64,000 nucleotides of DNA from Companilactobacillus sp. RD055328 (lineage in GTDB: Bacteria > Bacillota > Bacilli > Lactobacillales > Lactobacillaceae), in contig NZ_BQUT01000005.1 of NCBI RefSeq assembly GCF_022835675.1, forward strand, positions 929,571-993,570. Direction: 5' to 3'. Shown here in pieces: positions 35,948-44,671 of this stretch. A program made the position numbers and the translations under genes. Every line of letters begins with the position of its first letter. Positions within the stretch are counted from its first letter, which is position 1. The notes beneath the pieces were generated by a model that did no database searches, was not told where the DNA came from, and saw only the letters and a list, made by a program, of their open reading frames with translations.

Positions 35948-37186
35948 ATGAATATATTGACGGATAAGGAACGAGTAAAAAGATTTGAAAATTATGGATT
36001 GGGACTATTTATTCATTGGGGGTTATATTCAATTATAGGTGCCGGTGAGTGGGTTCAAGAAATTCACAATGTTCCCGTTCAAAAATATCAATCGCTAACA
36101 ACAGAATTTGATGCTAATAAGTTCAATGCAAAAGAAATAGTGAAAGCTGCGAAAGATATGGGTGCAAACTATATTGTATTTACAGCAAAACATCATGATG
36201 GATTTTGCTTGTTTGATACTCAAGGAATTACCAAATATGATTCTGTACACTCCCAATCAAATCGAGATTTTATTAAAGAATTATCAGATGAATGCCATAA
36301 ATCAAATATTCAATTATTTATTTATATGGCATTATACGATTGGCACGATTCTGATTACGATAATGATTTTTCGAAATATCTCAGTAATTTGAGGAAAATG
36401 ATTAAAATTCTTTCAACAAACTATGGAGAAATTGGTGGCTTTTGGTTTGATGGAGCTTGGGATAAACCAAATGCCAATTGGGAATGGACTGAATTAGTTA
36501 ACGTAATTCGAGAAAATCAACCAAATAGTATTATTACAAACAATACTGGGCTTGAAAATCGTGGCAAATTAGACAATCCAGGTATTGATGTTGTTACTTT
36601 TGAACGTGGAATGCCTGATAAGGTTAACCACAATATACTTCCTGACAAATATAATGCCGGAGAAATATCTCTAACTTTGAATAAACATTGGGGATCAGCT
36701 GTTAATGATTTTGATTATATTTCTATGCGAGAAGTAATTGAATCATTGACGAGTGCTAAAAAGGCAGAAGCTAATATTTTAATTAATATTGGATTAGAGG
36801 GTTCAGGAAATATTAACTCATTTCAACATGAGATGATGAAGATGGTTGGTAATTGGATTTCATATACGAAAGAAGCCTTTTTTAATTCTGAGGTACTCTC
36901 TCAAAACGGAAAAGACTTTATAGTTCGCTCTAATGTCTCTAATCTAAAATATGCTTTTATTCATGATTTGAAAATCGCTGGTAATAAGAATGTTGTTCTC
37001 GGTGGTGAAGAAGAACAAGAAAAAGTTTTTGATAACATCGTTACTGAACCTCATTCAATTTACTGGCTAGATACTAACGAACCTATCAAGTTCAAATATG
37101 ATTCATTAAATCAACAAGTAACCTTATTAACCAAAGGCTTTGACTATGGTAGTGATTATGTAGTTAGGGTTTGTGCTTTTAATTAA
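35948..37186 (+). CDS. Alpha-L-fucosidase, GH29
   Basis: A 412-residue glycoside hydrolase without a signal peptide, so it acts inside the cell. GH29 features are GLFIHWGLYS (His23), FTAKHHDGFCLFDT near residue 78 and GGFWFDGAWDK, where Asp168 is the expected nucleophile. A small C-terminal beta domain follows. It should release L-fucose from an imported oligosaccharide. It is the first gene of an operon with a PTS, MupG-like, NagK-like and MurQ genes. I use the ATG at 35948 (GGAG seven bases upstream) over a GTG two codons earlier. It resembles the intracellular fucosidases of lactobacilli. Confidence 0.9.
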   Translation: MNILTDKERVKRFENYGLGLFIHWGLYSIIGAGEWVQEIHNVPVQKYQSLTTEFDANKFNAKEIVKAAKDMGANYIVFTAKHHDGFCLFDTQGITKYDSVHSQSNRDFIKELSDECHKSNIQLFIYMALYDWHDSDYDNDFSKYLSNLRKMIKILSTNYGEIGGFWFDGAWDKPNANWEWTELVNVIRENQPNSIITNNTGLENRGKLDNPGIDVVTFERGMPDKVNHNILPDKYNAGEISLTLNKHWGSAVNDFDYISMREVIESLTSAKKAEANILINIGLEGSGNINSFQHEMMKMVGNWISYTKEAFFNSEVLSQNGKDFIVRSNVSNLKYAFIHDLKIAGNKNVVLGGEEEQEKVFDNIVTEPHSIYWLDTNEPIKFKYDSLNQQVTLLTKGFDYGSDYVVRVCAFN

Positions 37187-37205
37187 TTAAAAAGGAGATT
37201 TTACT

Positions 37206-37514
37206 ATGAATGTTTTACTTTCTTGTAGTGGTGGTATGAGTTCTTCATTGATTGCAGAAGCTATTAAAGATGAAGCAGAAAAAAATGGAATTACTGCGGT
37301 TGTTGATGCAACAGGTACTGAAGAAGTTGGTGATGATTTAAATAATGGATCATACGATGTCGTATTATTAGCTCCGCAGGCAGTTTATAGAAAAGATGCC
37401 ATCGAAGCAGAAGCTAAAGACCATGGTGTACCCTTTATTATGATTCCTAGAGATTTATATAATCCACTAGGTGGTCCAAAGTTATTGGAACTGATTCAAG
37501 CAGAACTTAATTAA
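37206..37514 (+). CDS. PTS IIB component, lactose/cellobiose family
   Basis: A 102-residue phosphocarrier. The phosphorylation site is Cys7 in LLSCSGGMSSS, the classic Lac-family IIB start. It accepts phosphate from IIA (39937) and passes it to the sugar bound by IIC (37538). AAGGAG is just before the ATG. The order IIB-IIC-(MupG)-IIA within an operon is common for cellobiose-type PTS loci. Confidence 0.93.
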   Translation: MNVLLSCSGGMSSSLIAEAIKDEAEKNGITAVVDATGTEEVGDDLNNGSYDVVLLAPQAVYRKDAIEAEAKDHGVPFIMIPRDLYNPLGGPKLLELIQAELN

Positions 37515-37537
37515 TAAGTTGAAAGGATATATAAATT

Positions 37538-38833
37538 ATGAAATTTAATTCAGATGCAATGGCTGGTAAAATGGCCAGTTTAGCAGGTAACAGATATTTA
37601 ACAGCTATTCGTGACGGTATGTCAATTATTATTCCTGTCTCAATTGTAGGTTCATTTTTTACTATTATTTCTCAACTACCAATTGAAGCGTGGACAAAGT
37701 TTATTGCACCATTTACAGAAGCTTTAGCAGTTCCTGTTAGTTTTTCTATTGGGTTTATGTCTTTATATGCTTGTTATGGAATTGCTGCAAGCTTAGCAAA
37801 TACATATAAGCTCGACAAAATTTCTAGTGGTACTGTTGCAACAATGGTTTATTTAATCCTTGCTATTTCACCAAGTACGATTACTCCAGCTGGTGCAAAA
37901 GCAACAGGACTTTTAGCTGGTTCGGCATTCCCTGGAGCTAATTTTGGTGCCAAAGGATTATTCACTGCGATGTTTGCCGCAATTATTACAGTTGAAGTTA
38001 TTCGTTTCTTTAAAGAAAGAAATATTGTTATTAAAATGCCGAAAGGTGTTCCTTCAGCTGTTTCTAACTCATTTGTGGCTTTGATTCCAGCGGCAGTATT
38101 AATCATTGCAGCTTGGTTACTTAAAGAAGTAGCCAATTTCGATGTAAATGCTGGATTACAAACATTGTTTACTCCATTGGGATATTTTGCCAAAGATAAT
38201 TTTGGGTCGGTTGTTGTTCCTATTTTAGTAAATTCTGTTTTCTGGATATTTGGTGTTCACGGGGCAGCTATTGCGACTCCAATTTTCTGGCCATACTGGT
38301 ATCCAAACTTAACTGCAAATATGACAGCTATTTCTCATGGTGCCACAGCTGCCACAGTACCTCACTTTATGACAGAACAATTTTTCCAATGGTTTGTATA
38401 TATCGGTGGTGCTGGTAGTACATTAGCAATTTGTATTTTATTAACATTCTTTTCAAAATCTTCACTTGGTAAAACAATGGGGAAAGTTACTATTATCCCA
38501 GGTATCTTTAACATTAATGAGCCTATTATGTTTGGATTGCCAATTGTTTTGAATCCTTACTTTGTAATTCCATTTATTCTTGCACCACTTGCTGAAGGGG
38601 TTATTACATATTTGGCAACAATTATGAATCTTGTTAACAAAACTGTGGCTCTTGTTCCATGGACCTTACCTGCACCAATTGGAGCTTTCATGGCTACTGG
38701 ATTCGACTGGCGAGCAATTGTATTAGTTCTAATTAACATAGGAGTATCATTAGCTATTTACTGGCCATTCTTCAAAGCATGGGATAAAAACCAAGTTACT
38801 AAAGAAAAAAATGCAGAATTAGAAGAGGCATAA
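37538..38833 (+). CDS. PTS IIC component, lactose/cellobiose family
   Basis: A 431-residue sugar permease with about ten membrane segments. FGVHGAAIATPIFWPY near residue 238 and PGIFNINEPIMFGLPIVLNP near 325-344 (with the essential Asn-Glu-Pro) are the Lac-family substrate-binding signatures. It brings in a disaccharide and phosphorylates it, usually at the 6 position of the non-reducing sugar. Given mupG three bases downstream, the product may be a MurNAc-6-P-type disaccharide. The true sugar is not known. Confidence 0.92.
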   Translation: MKFNSDAMAGKMASLAGNRYLTAIRDGMSIIIPVSIVGSFFTIISQLPIEAWTKFIAPFTEALAVPVSFSIGFMSLYACYGIAASLANTYKLDKISSGTVATMVYLILAISPSTITPAGAKATGLLAGSAFPGANFGAKGLFTAMFAAIITVEVIRFFKERNIVIKMPKGVPSAVSNSFVALIPAAVLIIAAWLLKEVANFDVNAGLQTLFTPLGYFAKDNFGSVVVPILVNSVFWIFGVHGAAIATPIFWPYWYPNLTANMTAISHGATAATVPHFMTEQFFQWFVYIGGAGSTLAICILLTFFSKSSLGKTMGKVTIIPGIFNINEPIMFGLPIVLNPYFVIPFILAPLAEGVITYLATIMNLVNKTVALVPWTLPAPIGAFMATGFDWRAIVLVLINIGVSLAIYWPFFKAWDKNQVTKEKNAELEEA

Positions 38834-38836
38834 TTA

Positions 38837-39919
38837 ATGTTAGGAATTTCGATTTATCCAACTAAGTCTTCTATAGAAGACACTATAAATTATATTGATT
38901 TAGCAAGTAGCCTAGGGTATAGACGTATTTTTACAAGTATGCTTGAAGTTACTAAAGAAAATAAAAATGAAATGATAGATACATTTACTAAAGTAATTCA
39001 TCACGCGAAAGATAAGGGAATGTATGTCAGCTTGGATGTTAATCCTCGATCGTTTGATGTTTTAGGAATTGATTATTTCCATTTACAGTTGTTAGAAGAC
39101 ATGGGAGCTTCTGCGATTAGACTAGATGCAAACTTTGATGGTATGACAGAATCGCTTATTAGTTTTGGAGATACTAATTTAAATATCGAATTGAATATCA
39201 GTTCTGATACAAAAATTATAGAAAATATTATTTCATTTAAATCAAACATGAGAAAACTTTCAGGATGTCATAATTTTTATCCCCAAAGGTATACAGGATT
39301 AGATTTTGATTTCTTTATAAAATGTTCAAAAATGTATAAAGATATGGGATTGAAAAATGCTGCATTTGTAAACTCTCAAGCGGCTAATATTGGCCCACAT
39401 GCATATGATGAGGGATTACCGACCTTAGAGATGCATCGTGATTGGGATATCGTCACTCAAGCTAAGCACTTATTTGCCACAGGACTAATTGATGATGTAA
39501 TTATTGGTAATGCTTTTGCAAGTGAAGAAGAATTAAAAGCACTGGCTAAAGTTAACGCTGATCAAATTGAATTTAATGCTATATATGAAGAATTAACGGA
39601 ATATGAATCGGATATTTTGTTTAATCACCAACATTTTAATCGTGGAGATATTAATTCATACAGTATTCGTTCAACCTTTGTAAAGCTTGAATATAAAGAT
39701 AAGTCAATTCCGGCACATTTAACTCCAACTGAACTACATCGTGGTGACATTACTATTGGAAATGATAGTTTTGGGCAGTATAAAGGTGAAGTTAATATTG
39801 TTAAGAAAGATATACCTAACAATGGTGGGCTTAAGAATGTTGTTGGCCATATATCTGATGAAGAATTATTCTTAATTGACTATATTAAACCTTGGTCAAA
39901 ATTCAAATTTAATAAATAG
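38837..39919 (+). CDS. mupG: 6-phospho-N-acetylmuramidase, MupG family (DUF871)
   Basis: A 360-residue protein. Residues 1-240 form a TIM-barrel region (MLGISIYPTKSSIEDTINYI, then LSGCHNFYPQRYTGLD near 141), and the rest is the cyclophilin-like C-terminal domain (PTELHRGDITIGN). The characterised MupG of S. aureus cleaves MurNAc-6-P-GlcNAc to MurNAc-6-P and GlcNAc. Its location between PTS genes and near the NagK-like and MurQ genes supports that reaction here. It starts three bases after the IIC stop. Confidence 0.88.
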   Translation: MLGISIYPTKSSIEDTINYIDLASSLGYRRIFTSMLEVTKENKNEMIDTFTKVIHHAKDKGMYVSLDVNPRSFDVLGIDYFHLQLLEDMGASAIRLDANFDGMTESLISFGDTNLNIELNISSDTKIIENIISFKSNMRKLSGCHNFYPQRYTGLDFDFFIKCSKMYKDMGLKNAAFVNSQAANIGPHAYDEGLPTLEMHRDWDIVTQAKHLFATGLIDDVIIGNAFASEEELKALAKVNADQIEFNAIYEELTEYESDILFNHQHFNRGDINSYSIRSTFVKLEYKDKSIPAHLTPTELHRGDITIGNDSFGQYKGEVNIVKKDIPNNGGLKNVVGHISDEELFLIDYIKPWSKFKFNK

Positions 39920-39936
39920 TATGGAGATGAAAGTCA

Positions 39937-40266
39937 ATGGATGGTTTAGAAAAAGTAGCTTTTGATATTATTAGTAATACTGGAGAAGCCAGATCAATAT
40001 TAATGAATATCATTAAAGAAGTTGAAAAGGGTAATTTTGATAGCTACGAAGAAGAATATAAAAAAGCTAACGACTGTTTAAAAACAGCATCTAAAGTCCA
40101 TTTGCAATTAATTAGTTCTGAAGCACAACAAAAAGAGGTGCCATTTAATTTGTTATTGGTGCACGCTGAAGATCAAATGATGGCTGCGGAACTCGTTAGA
40201 GATTTAACAGAACATATAGTTCATTTAAACAAAGAACTATATGCGTTAAAGGAGGATAAAAAGTAG
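39937..40266 (+). CDS. PTS IIA component, lactose/cellobiose family
   Basis: A 109-residue mainly helical protein. The active histidine is His76 in FNLLLVHAEDQMM, as in LacIIA. It receives phosphate from HPr and passes it to the IIB at 37206. The start follows GGAGATGA. Its last codons contain a strong GGAGG that may serve the downstream kinase, and its stop lies at the foot of a small hairpin. Confidence 0.92.
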   Translation: MDGLEKVAFDIISNTGEARSILMNIIKEVEKGNFDSYEEEYKKANDCLKTASKVHLQLISSEAQQKEVPFNLLLVHAEDQMMAAELVRDLTEHIVHLNKELYALKEDKK

Positions 40267-40285
40267 CCGGTTGGCTGCTTTTTTC
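40262..40285 (+). terminator. Hairpin with T run between PTS IIA and kinase genes
   Basis: AGTAGCC and GGCTGCT form a 7-bp stem (one G-T pair) with a GGTT loop, followed by TTTTTTCTTT. It includes the IIA stop codon. It looks like an internal weak terminator or RNA-processing site that would lower expression of the kinase and MurQ relative to the PTS genes. Confidence 0.6.
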
Positions 40286-40291
40286 TTTGAA

Positions 40292-41215
40292 ATGGAAAAT
40301 AAAAATTGTGTGATTGGTTTGGACTGTGGAGGAACTCATACAGAAGGATATTTGTATGATGATAAGGGGAATTCACTCCAAAAAATTAGTGGAAATAGTG
40401 GGAATGTATTAGTTGACTATAGAAATTCTGTCAAAAATATAAATAGTGTAGTTAGCAAACTAATTGGACTTGCAGATGCTAATGAACTAGAAGTGAAGTT
40501 CATTATGTTGGGAATTGCTGGGCTTAGTTTTATAGATGATAAAGAACGATTAGCTCGAGATATTGGTATTGATAGTTATAATTGTAAATTGGTAAATGAT
40601 GCAGAATTAGGATTATTCAGTGAATTTGGTGATGATGATGGATGTATTGTTATTGCAGGTACTGGATCAACTATTTTATCTAAAAAAGATGATCAAATCT
40701 TTCGGGTAGGCGGTTGGGGTCATATGCTTGGAGATGAAGGAGGAGCTTATTTTATTGGAAAACAAGCGTTTAAAGTGGCTCTAGATGAATATGACAAAGG
40801 AGTAAATGGAATCTTTAAAAATAATTTATTGGATTATTTAAAGATAGAAAATATTTTTGAACTAGTTAATTATTTTTATAAAGCAAATAAGAAAGAGATT
40901 GCATTAATAGCCGAATTTGTTTTTAGGCAAGCAGATAAAGAGAATAATATAACTGCTCAAAAAATTATTAATATTGCGGCTGAAGAATTAACAAAACAAA
41001 TAAGAATAAGCCTTGAAAAATCCCGCCTTGATGAGACTCAACACGTCAAAGTTGCTTTTTCTGGAACACCTATAGAAAAAAACGAAAACTACCGTAATTT
41101 AATTATAAAGAAGTTGGATATGAGAAATATAAGTTTCAGTCTGAAAAAATCTGAAAATAATGCCGTTGCAGCCTATAAATATTATTTCGGTATGGAGAGA
41201 AAAAATGGAAAGTAG
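40292..41215 (+). CDS. BadF/BadG-family N-acetylglucosamine kinase (NagK-like)
   Basis: A 307-residue ASKHA kinase from the ATG at 40292. It shows phosphate-1 GLDCGGTHTEGYLYD near residue 8, phosphate-2 IAGTGSTIL near 127 and RVGGWGHMLGDEGGAYFIG near 140, as in GlcNAc kinases that act with MurQ. It likely phosphorylates the GlcNAc freed by MupG. The start is uncertain: no ribosome binding site is near the ATG, and a TTG at 40271 inside the hairpin would add seven residues. It overlaps murQ by 11 bases. Confidence 0.87.
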   Translation: MENKNCVIGLDCGGTHTEGYLYDDKGNSLQKISGNSGNVLVDYRNSVKNINSVVSKLIGLADANELEVKFIMLGIAGLSFIDDKERLARDIGIDSYNCKLVNDAELGLFSEFGDDDGCIVIAGTGSTILSKKDDQIFRVGGWGHMLGDEGGAYFIGKQAFKVALDEYDKGVNGIFKNNLLDYLKIENIFELVNYFYKANKKEIALIAEFVFRQADKENNITAQKIINIAAEELTKQIRISLEKSRLDETQHVKVAFSGTPIEKNENYRNLIIKKLDMRNISFSLKKSENNAVAAYKYYFGMERKNGK

Positions 41216-42101
41216 CAAACTAACAACAGAGCAAAGAAATGAAGCGTCAATGAATTTGGATGAAATGAGTGTTATTGATATTGTTTCACTGATGAACAGC
41301 GAAACCACAAATATAATGACCGCTATTGAAGAAGTTAAGCATAATATTGTAGATGCAGTCGACCTAATTATTTTGAAAATGAAAGAAGGCGGAAAACTTT
41401 ATTATGTTGGAGCTGGAACAAGTGGCAGATTAGGGATTCTCGATGCATCTGAGTGTGTCCCTACATTTGGGACTGATCCTACGGAAATTCAGGGAATAAT
41501 AGCGGGAGGAAAAACCGCAATTATTGATGCTGTAGAAGGTGCTGAAGATTCAGTAGAATTAGCAGATGAAGATTTTGATAAGTTAAAAATCACAGATTCC
41601 GATGTAGTAGTAGGAATAGCCGCAAGTGGAAGAACACCATATGTAATAGAATTTCTAAAAAGAGCAAAAGAAGTTTCAGCGGCGACTGTGGCAATTTCCA
41701 ACAACAAAAAATCTCAAATTGGAGATATTGCAAATGTAAAAATTGAGGTTGAAGTAGGTCCTGAAGTATTAACAGGCTCTACTCGATTGAAATCTGGTAC
41801 AGCACAGAAGATGGTATTGAATATGCTTTCAACCATTTCACTAGTGAAAATGGGTAAAGTCTTTGAAAATTTAATGATAGATGTACAACCTACTAATGAA
41901 AAATTAGTAAATCGTGCAATTAATATGGTAGACACTGTTACTAATATAGGTAAAGAAAAAGCCACTCAACTGTTTACTGAATCCGGAAAACAAGTCAAAG
42001 TGGCTATCGTTATGAATGCTTTACATATAAGTCGTAATGAAGCTGAAGATAAATTGAAAAAGAACAAAGGTTATGTGAGAGAAGCTATTCAAAATTATTA
42101 A
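41205..42101 (+). CDS. murQ: N-acetylmuramic acid-6-phosphate etherase
   Basis: A 298-residue SIS-domain enzyme. Residues 68-90 read VGAGTSGRLGILDASECVPTF, with catalytic Glu83; GIAASGRTPYV near 141 and SNNKKSQIG near 163 are further family marks. It removes the lactyl ether of MurNAc-6-P, giving GlcNAc-6-P and D-lactate. The ATG at 41205 follows GGAG by seven bases and lies inside the kinase gene's end. Its 3' end overlaps the convergent esterase by 17 bases. It is the last gene of the fucosidase operon. Confidence 0.96.
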   Translation: MESSKLTTEQRNEASMNLDEMSVIDIVSLMNSETTNIMTAIEEVKHNIVDAVDLIILKMKEGGKLYYVGAGTSGRLGILDASECVPTFGTDPTEIQGIIAGGKTAIIDAVEGAEDSVELADEDFDKLKITDSDVVVGIAASGRTPYVIEFLKRAKEVSAATVAISNNKKSQIGDIANVKIEVEVGPEVLTGSTRLKSGTAQKMVLNMLSTISLVKMGKVFENLMIDVQPTNEKLVNRAINMVDTVTNIGKEKATQLFTESGKQVKVAIVMNALHISRNEAEDKLKKNKGYVREAIQNY

Positions 42102-42783
42102 ACCAATTAAAAACTAGGCAGATATCTTTAGACCATGAGGACCATGTGTGATCACCGCTAGTAATTTCATAAATATTTGTGGAGTTGGAAATGCTGGAAT
42201 ATAAAAAATCATTTTTTCCAACCGTAATTTTTATGTTGGAATGAACTTTAGATAGTGAAATACTTCTTTCCTCAGCTATTTTAAGATTATTGAAAATAGC
42301 AAAAAATTCACTCTCTGACATGGGTGATTGAGGATTATTAATGAAATCAACAAGATTCATAACGGGAGATAAAGCAGCAACAGCTTTAAATTTTTCTTCG
42401 TTATTTAAATAGAAATTGAGCACCCCATACCCACCCATTGAGGCGCCGCATAAAAAGTTTCTTTTGGATGAGCTTGAAAGATTAAATAGATTTTGTATAT
42501 AAGGGATAAATTCGGACATAAAAAAAGTGTAATAATTATATATAGGTGAGTCAGTATAAAAACTGTGCATTCCTTCGGGCATAATGATAATATAACTATG
42601 CTCATTTGCGAGAGCTTCAATAGTGGTATTGCGTAACCAAGAGCTTTCATCGCCGCCATAACCGTGAAGCAACCAAACTATTGGTGCTTTGCTACGATCA
42701 ACAATATCATCAGGAATAATAACATTTGCTTTATGATTAATTTTCAATATTTCTGAGTAGTGATTAATGGTTATAATTGCCAT
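42085..42783 (-). CDS. Alpha/beta-hydrolase esterase (FrmB/tributyrin esterase-like)
   Basis: A 232-residue esterase without signal peptide. The oxyanion stretch is WLLHGYGGDESSW near residue 33, the nucleophile elbow GASMGGYG (serine near 115), and the final histidine is in SGDHTWSSW near 213. These features match the EstA/FrmB family, which cuts short-chain acyl esters. It lies between murQ and the RpiR gene, on the opposite strand, and overlaps murQ by 17 bases. Deacetylation of O-acetylated amino sugars is an appealing but unproven role. Confidence 0.85.
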   Translation of the reverse strand: MAIITINHYSEILKINHKANVIIPDDIVDRSKAPIVWLLHGYGGDESSWLRNTTIEALANEHSYIIIMPEGMHSFYTDSPIYNYYTFFMSEFIPYIQNLFNLSSSSKRNFLCGASMGGYGVLNFYLNNEEKFKAVAALSPVMNLVDFINNPQSPMSESEFFAIFNNLKIAEERSISLSKVHSNIKITVGKNDFLYSSISNSTNIYEITSGDHTWSSWSKDICLVFNWFNNFE

Positions 42784-42803
42784 GAATTCTCCTTATACAA
42801 ATT

Positions 42804-42825
42804 ACTGTAGTTATTATTTTACAGT
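42804..42825. promoter_or_regulatory. Inverted repeat between esterase and rpiR genes
   Basis: ACTGTA and TACAGT are inverted arms ten bases apart in the 86-base divergent gap. The right side (TTTTACAG) resembles that of the repeat before the fucosidase operon (ATTACAG), so both may bind the RpiR regulator. Confidence 0.4.
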
Positions 42826-42869
42826 TCAAATAAAGGGATAACAAATAATATTTGCTTGGGGTAAGTAAT

Positions 42870-43727
42870 TTGAATATCAAACTTTTAATATTAAATTCAT
42901 TAAATATGTTTTCTAATTCAGAAAAGATTGTTGCTAATTTTGTGATGGAAAATCTAATCGAAATTCCCAATATGTCAACTAATGAATTAGCAGAAAAAGC
43001 CAATGTAAGTGTAGCTACTGTTAATAGATTTTCTAAAAAACTATACCCGACAGGTGGATTCCCACAATTGAAGTTAGAAATAGCGATGGATAGCAGTTCA
43101 AATGGCAATTCAATATTGAATGAATTTGAACCGGAAGATAATTTATCAGAAATCAAAGAGAAATTAGCAAGTAGATTTTCGTATACAATTCAAAGAACTA
43201 AAAAACTAGTTGAAGAAGATAATATCCAAGCGGTTATAGACTGTATGAAACAAGAAAAAATTATTTTTACGTTTGGTTCAGGGTCTTCAGAATTAGTAGC
43301 AAATGATATTCGACAAAAATTTTCGCGCATTGGTAGAAATATTGTTCAAATTCATGATCCCCACCAATTGGTTGTAGGTATGAGTACGCATAAAAAATCG
43401 ATTTTGATTGCTATTTCTAATTCAGGAGAAACTAAGACCGCTTTAGATATGGCGAGCGTTGCTAAAGAGTTTGATTTTGAAATCATTGCATTAACCAGTA
43501 ATAAAAATAGTACATTGGCAAAAAAATCAGACTATGTCTTACAATCAGATAGTACTGGTGAAGGAGCTTTATTGAGAAGTTCAGCTACAACTTCTCTGAT
43601 TTCTCAATTATTCTTAGTTGATTGTTTATATTATGCTGCAATTAAAAACAACTTTAAAGAAAGTGTAGAATTGATTAAAACCACAAAAGAAATAACGGAC
43701 GGATTGTACAACCAAAAGAAAAAATAA
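42870..43727 (+). CDS. RpiR/MurR-family transcriptional regulator
   Basis: A 285-residue regulator. Residues 1-75 form the RpiR helix-turn-helix (MSTNELAEKANVSVATVNRFSKKL, in parts) and residues about 115-265 a SIS sugar-phosphate domain (FTFGSGSSELVANDI, ISNSGETKTALDMA). The likely ligand is MurNAc-6-P or GlcNAc-6-P, by analogy with MurR. I prefer the TTG at 42870, which follows GGGG, over a TTG six codons upstream. It faces the esterase gene and ends in its own terminator before the fucose genes. Confidence 0.87.
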   Translation: MNIKLLILNSLNMFSNSEKIVANFVMENLIEIPNMSTNELAEKANVSVATVNRFSKKLYPTGGFPQLKLEIAMDSSSNGNSILNEFEPEDNLSEIKEKLASRFSYTIQRTKKLVEEDNIQAVIDCMKQEKIIFTFGSGSSELVANDIRQKFSRIGRNIVQIHDPHQLVVGMSTHKKSILIAISNSGETKTALDMASVAKEFDFEIIALTSNKNSTLAKKSDYVLQSDSTGEGALLRSSATTSLISQLFLVDCLYYAAIKNNFKESVELIKTTKEITDGLYNQKKK

Positions 43728-43757
43728 AAACATCTTCGATTTTTGAAGATGTTTTTA
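43726..43757. terminator. Terminator between rpiR and fucA
   Basis: AAAAACATCTTC and GAAGATGTTTTTA pair around a six-base loop. It has T runs on both strands and separates the convergent rpiR and fucA genes. Confidence 0.9.
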
Positions 43758-43809
43758 TTTTGAATCTTAATCAAATGCGGATAGAGAATAAATTTAAACT
43801 ATCTAATTT

Positions 43810-44583
43810 TTAATATTCTTCTTCATTCGGACGCTTAAAATTCTTTGGAAAATCTTTAGGATACCCAATTATCTCATTTCCTGGAAGAGGAATTGATGCT
43901 AGAGAGCCTGATTTCATAGGGATATTATAGTCTTTTCCACATGACTGGAGTTCGGTTAAGAGACCGAGTTTTTTAAAAATCACTTGTTGATATGCAATTT
44001 TTGCATTCCATTCTAATGTTTCTAAAATTCTAGCTGCGACATGTAAATCTGTGGAAGTTATTACTATACCGTGACTATTTAATAAAAAGACATTTTCCAT
44101 AGCTTTATCACCTATTTTAGACAAAGCGTTCTTTACGATATCTGCTAATTCTTCACTAGTTGCAGGAGCAAATGGCAAATTTTTGATTTCTCCTAATTCA
44201 CGAGTTGCTTCTGTGACATTCGGCATGTCAAGTCCGCTAGTTGCCCAAAACATAGAATTTTCAGCGTGTGAATGATATACACAGCGAATTCCAGGATGAG
44301 TGGTGTATGCTCTCTCATGGAGATTAATTTCCCTAGTTAAGTCTCCGACACCATCAATCTTGTCATAAGTTGTTCCGTCAATTACTAATATTTGCGCCGG
44401 ATGAAGTTCTGAGTAATAGGTTTCTGACATAAATGTTGGAGTCATTAAAATAAAAGGATTTCCATTCTTGTCAAAGACTTTGGTGGACATATTACCGCCA
44501 GCTAAGTTTGTATTTTTCCGATCAAACATCTTTTGAACCGTATGAGCTAAATCGGCTCTTTCTGTTTCGAACATCATGCGCAT
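43810..44583 (-). CDS. fucA: L-fuculose-1-phosphate aldolase (class II)
   Basis: A 257-residue zinc aldolase. Zinc ligands are His104 and His106 in CVYHSHAEN and a third histidine in LLNSHGIVI near residue 170; Glu85 in TREINLHE is the likely catalytic acid. GGNMSTKV near 30 binds phosphate. It splits L-fuculose-1-P into dihydroxyacetone phosphate and L-lactaldehyde. The ATG at 44583 follows AGGAGG by eight bases; the longer frame is rejected. It is divergent from the DeoR gene and shares a control region with it. A rhamnulose-1-P aldolase is the alternative, but FucI and FucU favour fucose. Confidence 0.88.
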   Translation of the reverse strand: MRMMFETERADLAHTVQKMFDRKNTNLAGGNMSTKVFDKNGNPFILMTPTFMSETYYSELHPAQILVIDGTTYDKIDGVGDLTREINLHERAYTTHPGIRCVYHSHAENSMFWATSGLDMPNVTEATRELGEIKNLPFAPATSEELADIVKNALSKIGDKAMENVFLLNSHGIVITSTDLHVAARILETLEWNAKIAYQQVIFKKLGLLTELQSCGKDYNIPMKSGSLASIPLPGNEIIGYPKDFPKNFKRPNEEEY

Positions 44584-44629
44584 GTTTTTTTCCTCCTGGA
44601 TATGGGCTATAATTTGAGTCAAATTAAGT

Positions 44630-44644
44630 ATAAAGCGTTTTCAA
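44630..44644 (-). promoter_or_regulatory. cre-like site upstream of fucA
   Basis: On the minus strand TTGAAAACGCTTTAT matches the cre consensus except for the C at position 14. It lies about 47 bases before fucA, next to a TATACT that could be its -10. A nearly identical sequence precedes fucI. Confidence 0.5.
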
Positions 44645-44671
44645 TTAAAAATTAATTACCTTCATTAAACG

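Noticed and set aside
40271-41215. TTG at 40271 as the start of the NagK-like kinase
   Set aside because: It lies in the loop of a stable hairpin and adds a non-family sequence AAFFFE; the ATG at 40292 gives the normal N-terminus, though its ribosome binding site is poor.
42764-43156. 130-codon minus-strand open frame across the rpiR start
   Set aside because: It overlaps the RpiR helix-turn-helix coding region and the divergent promoter gap; the composition is that of an antisense frame.
43810-44583. Rhamnulose-1-phosphate or other class II aldolase instead of FucA
   Set aside because: Possible by fold, but FucI and FucU in the same locus make fuculose-1-P the likelier substrate.
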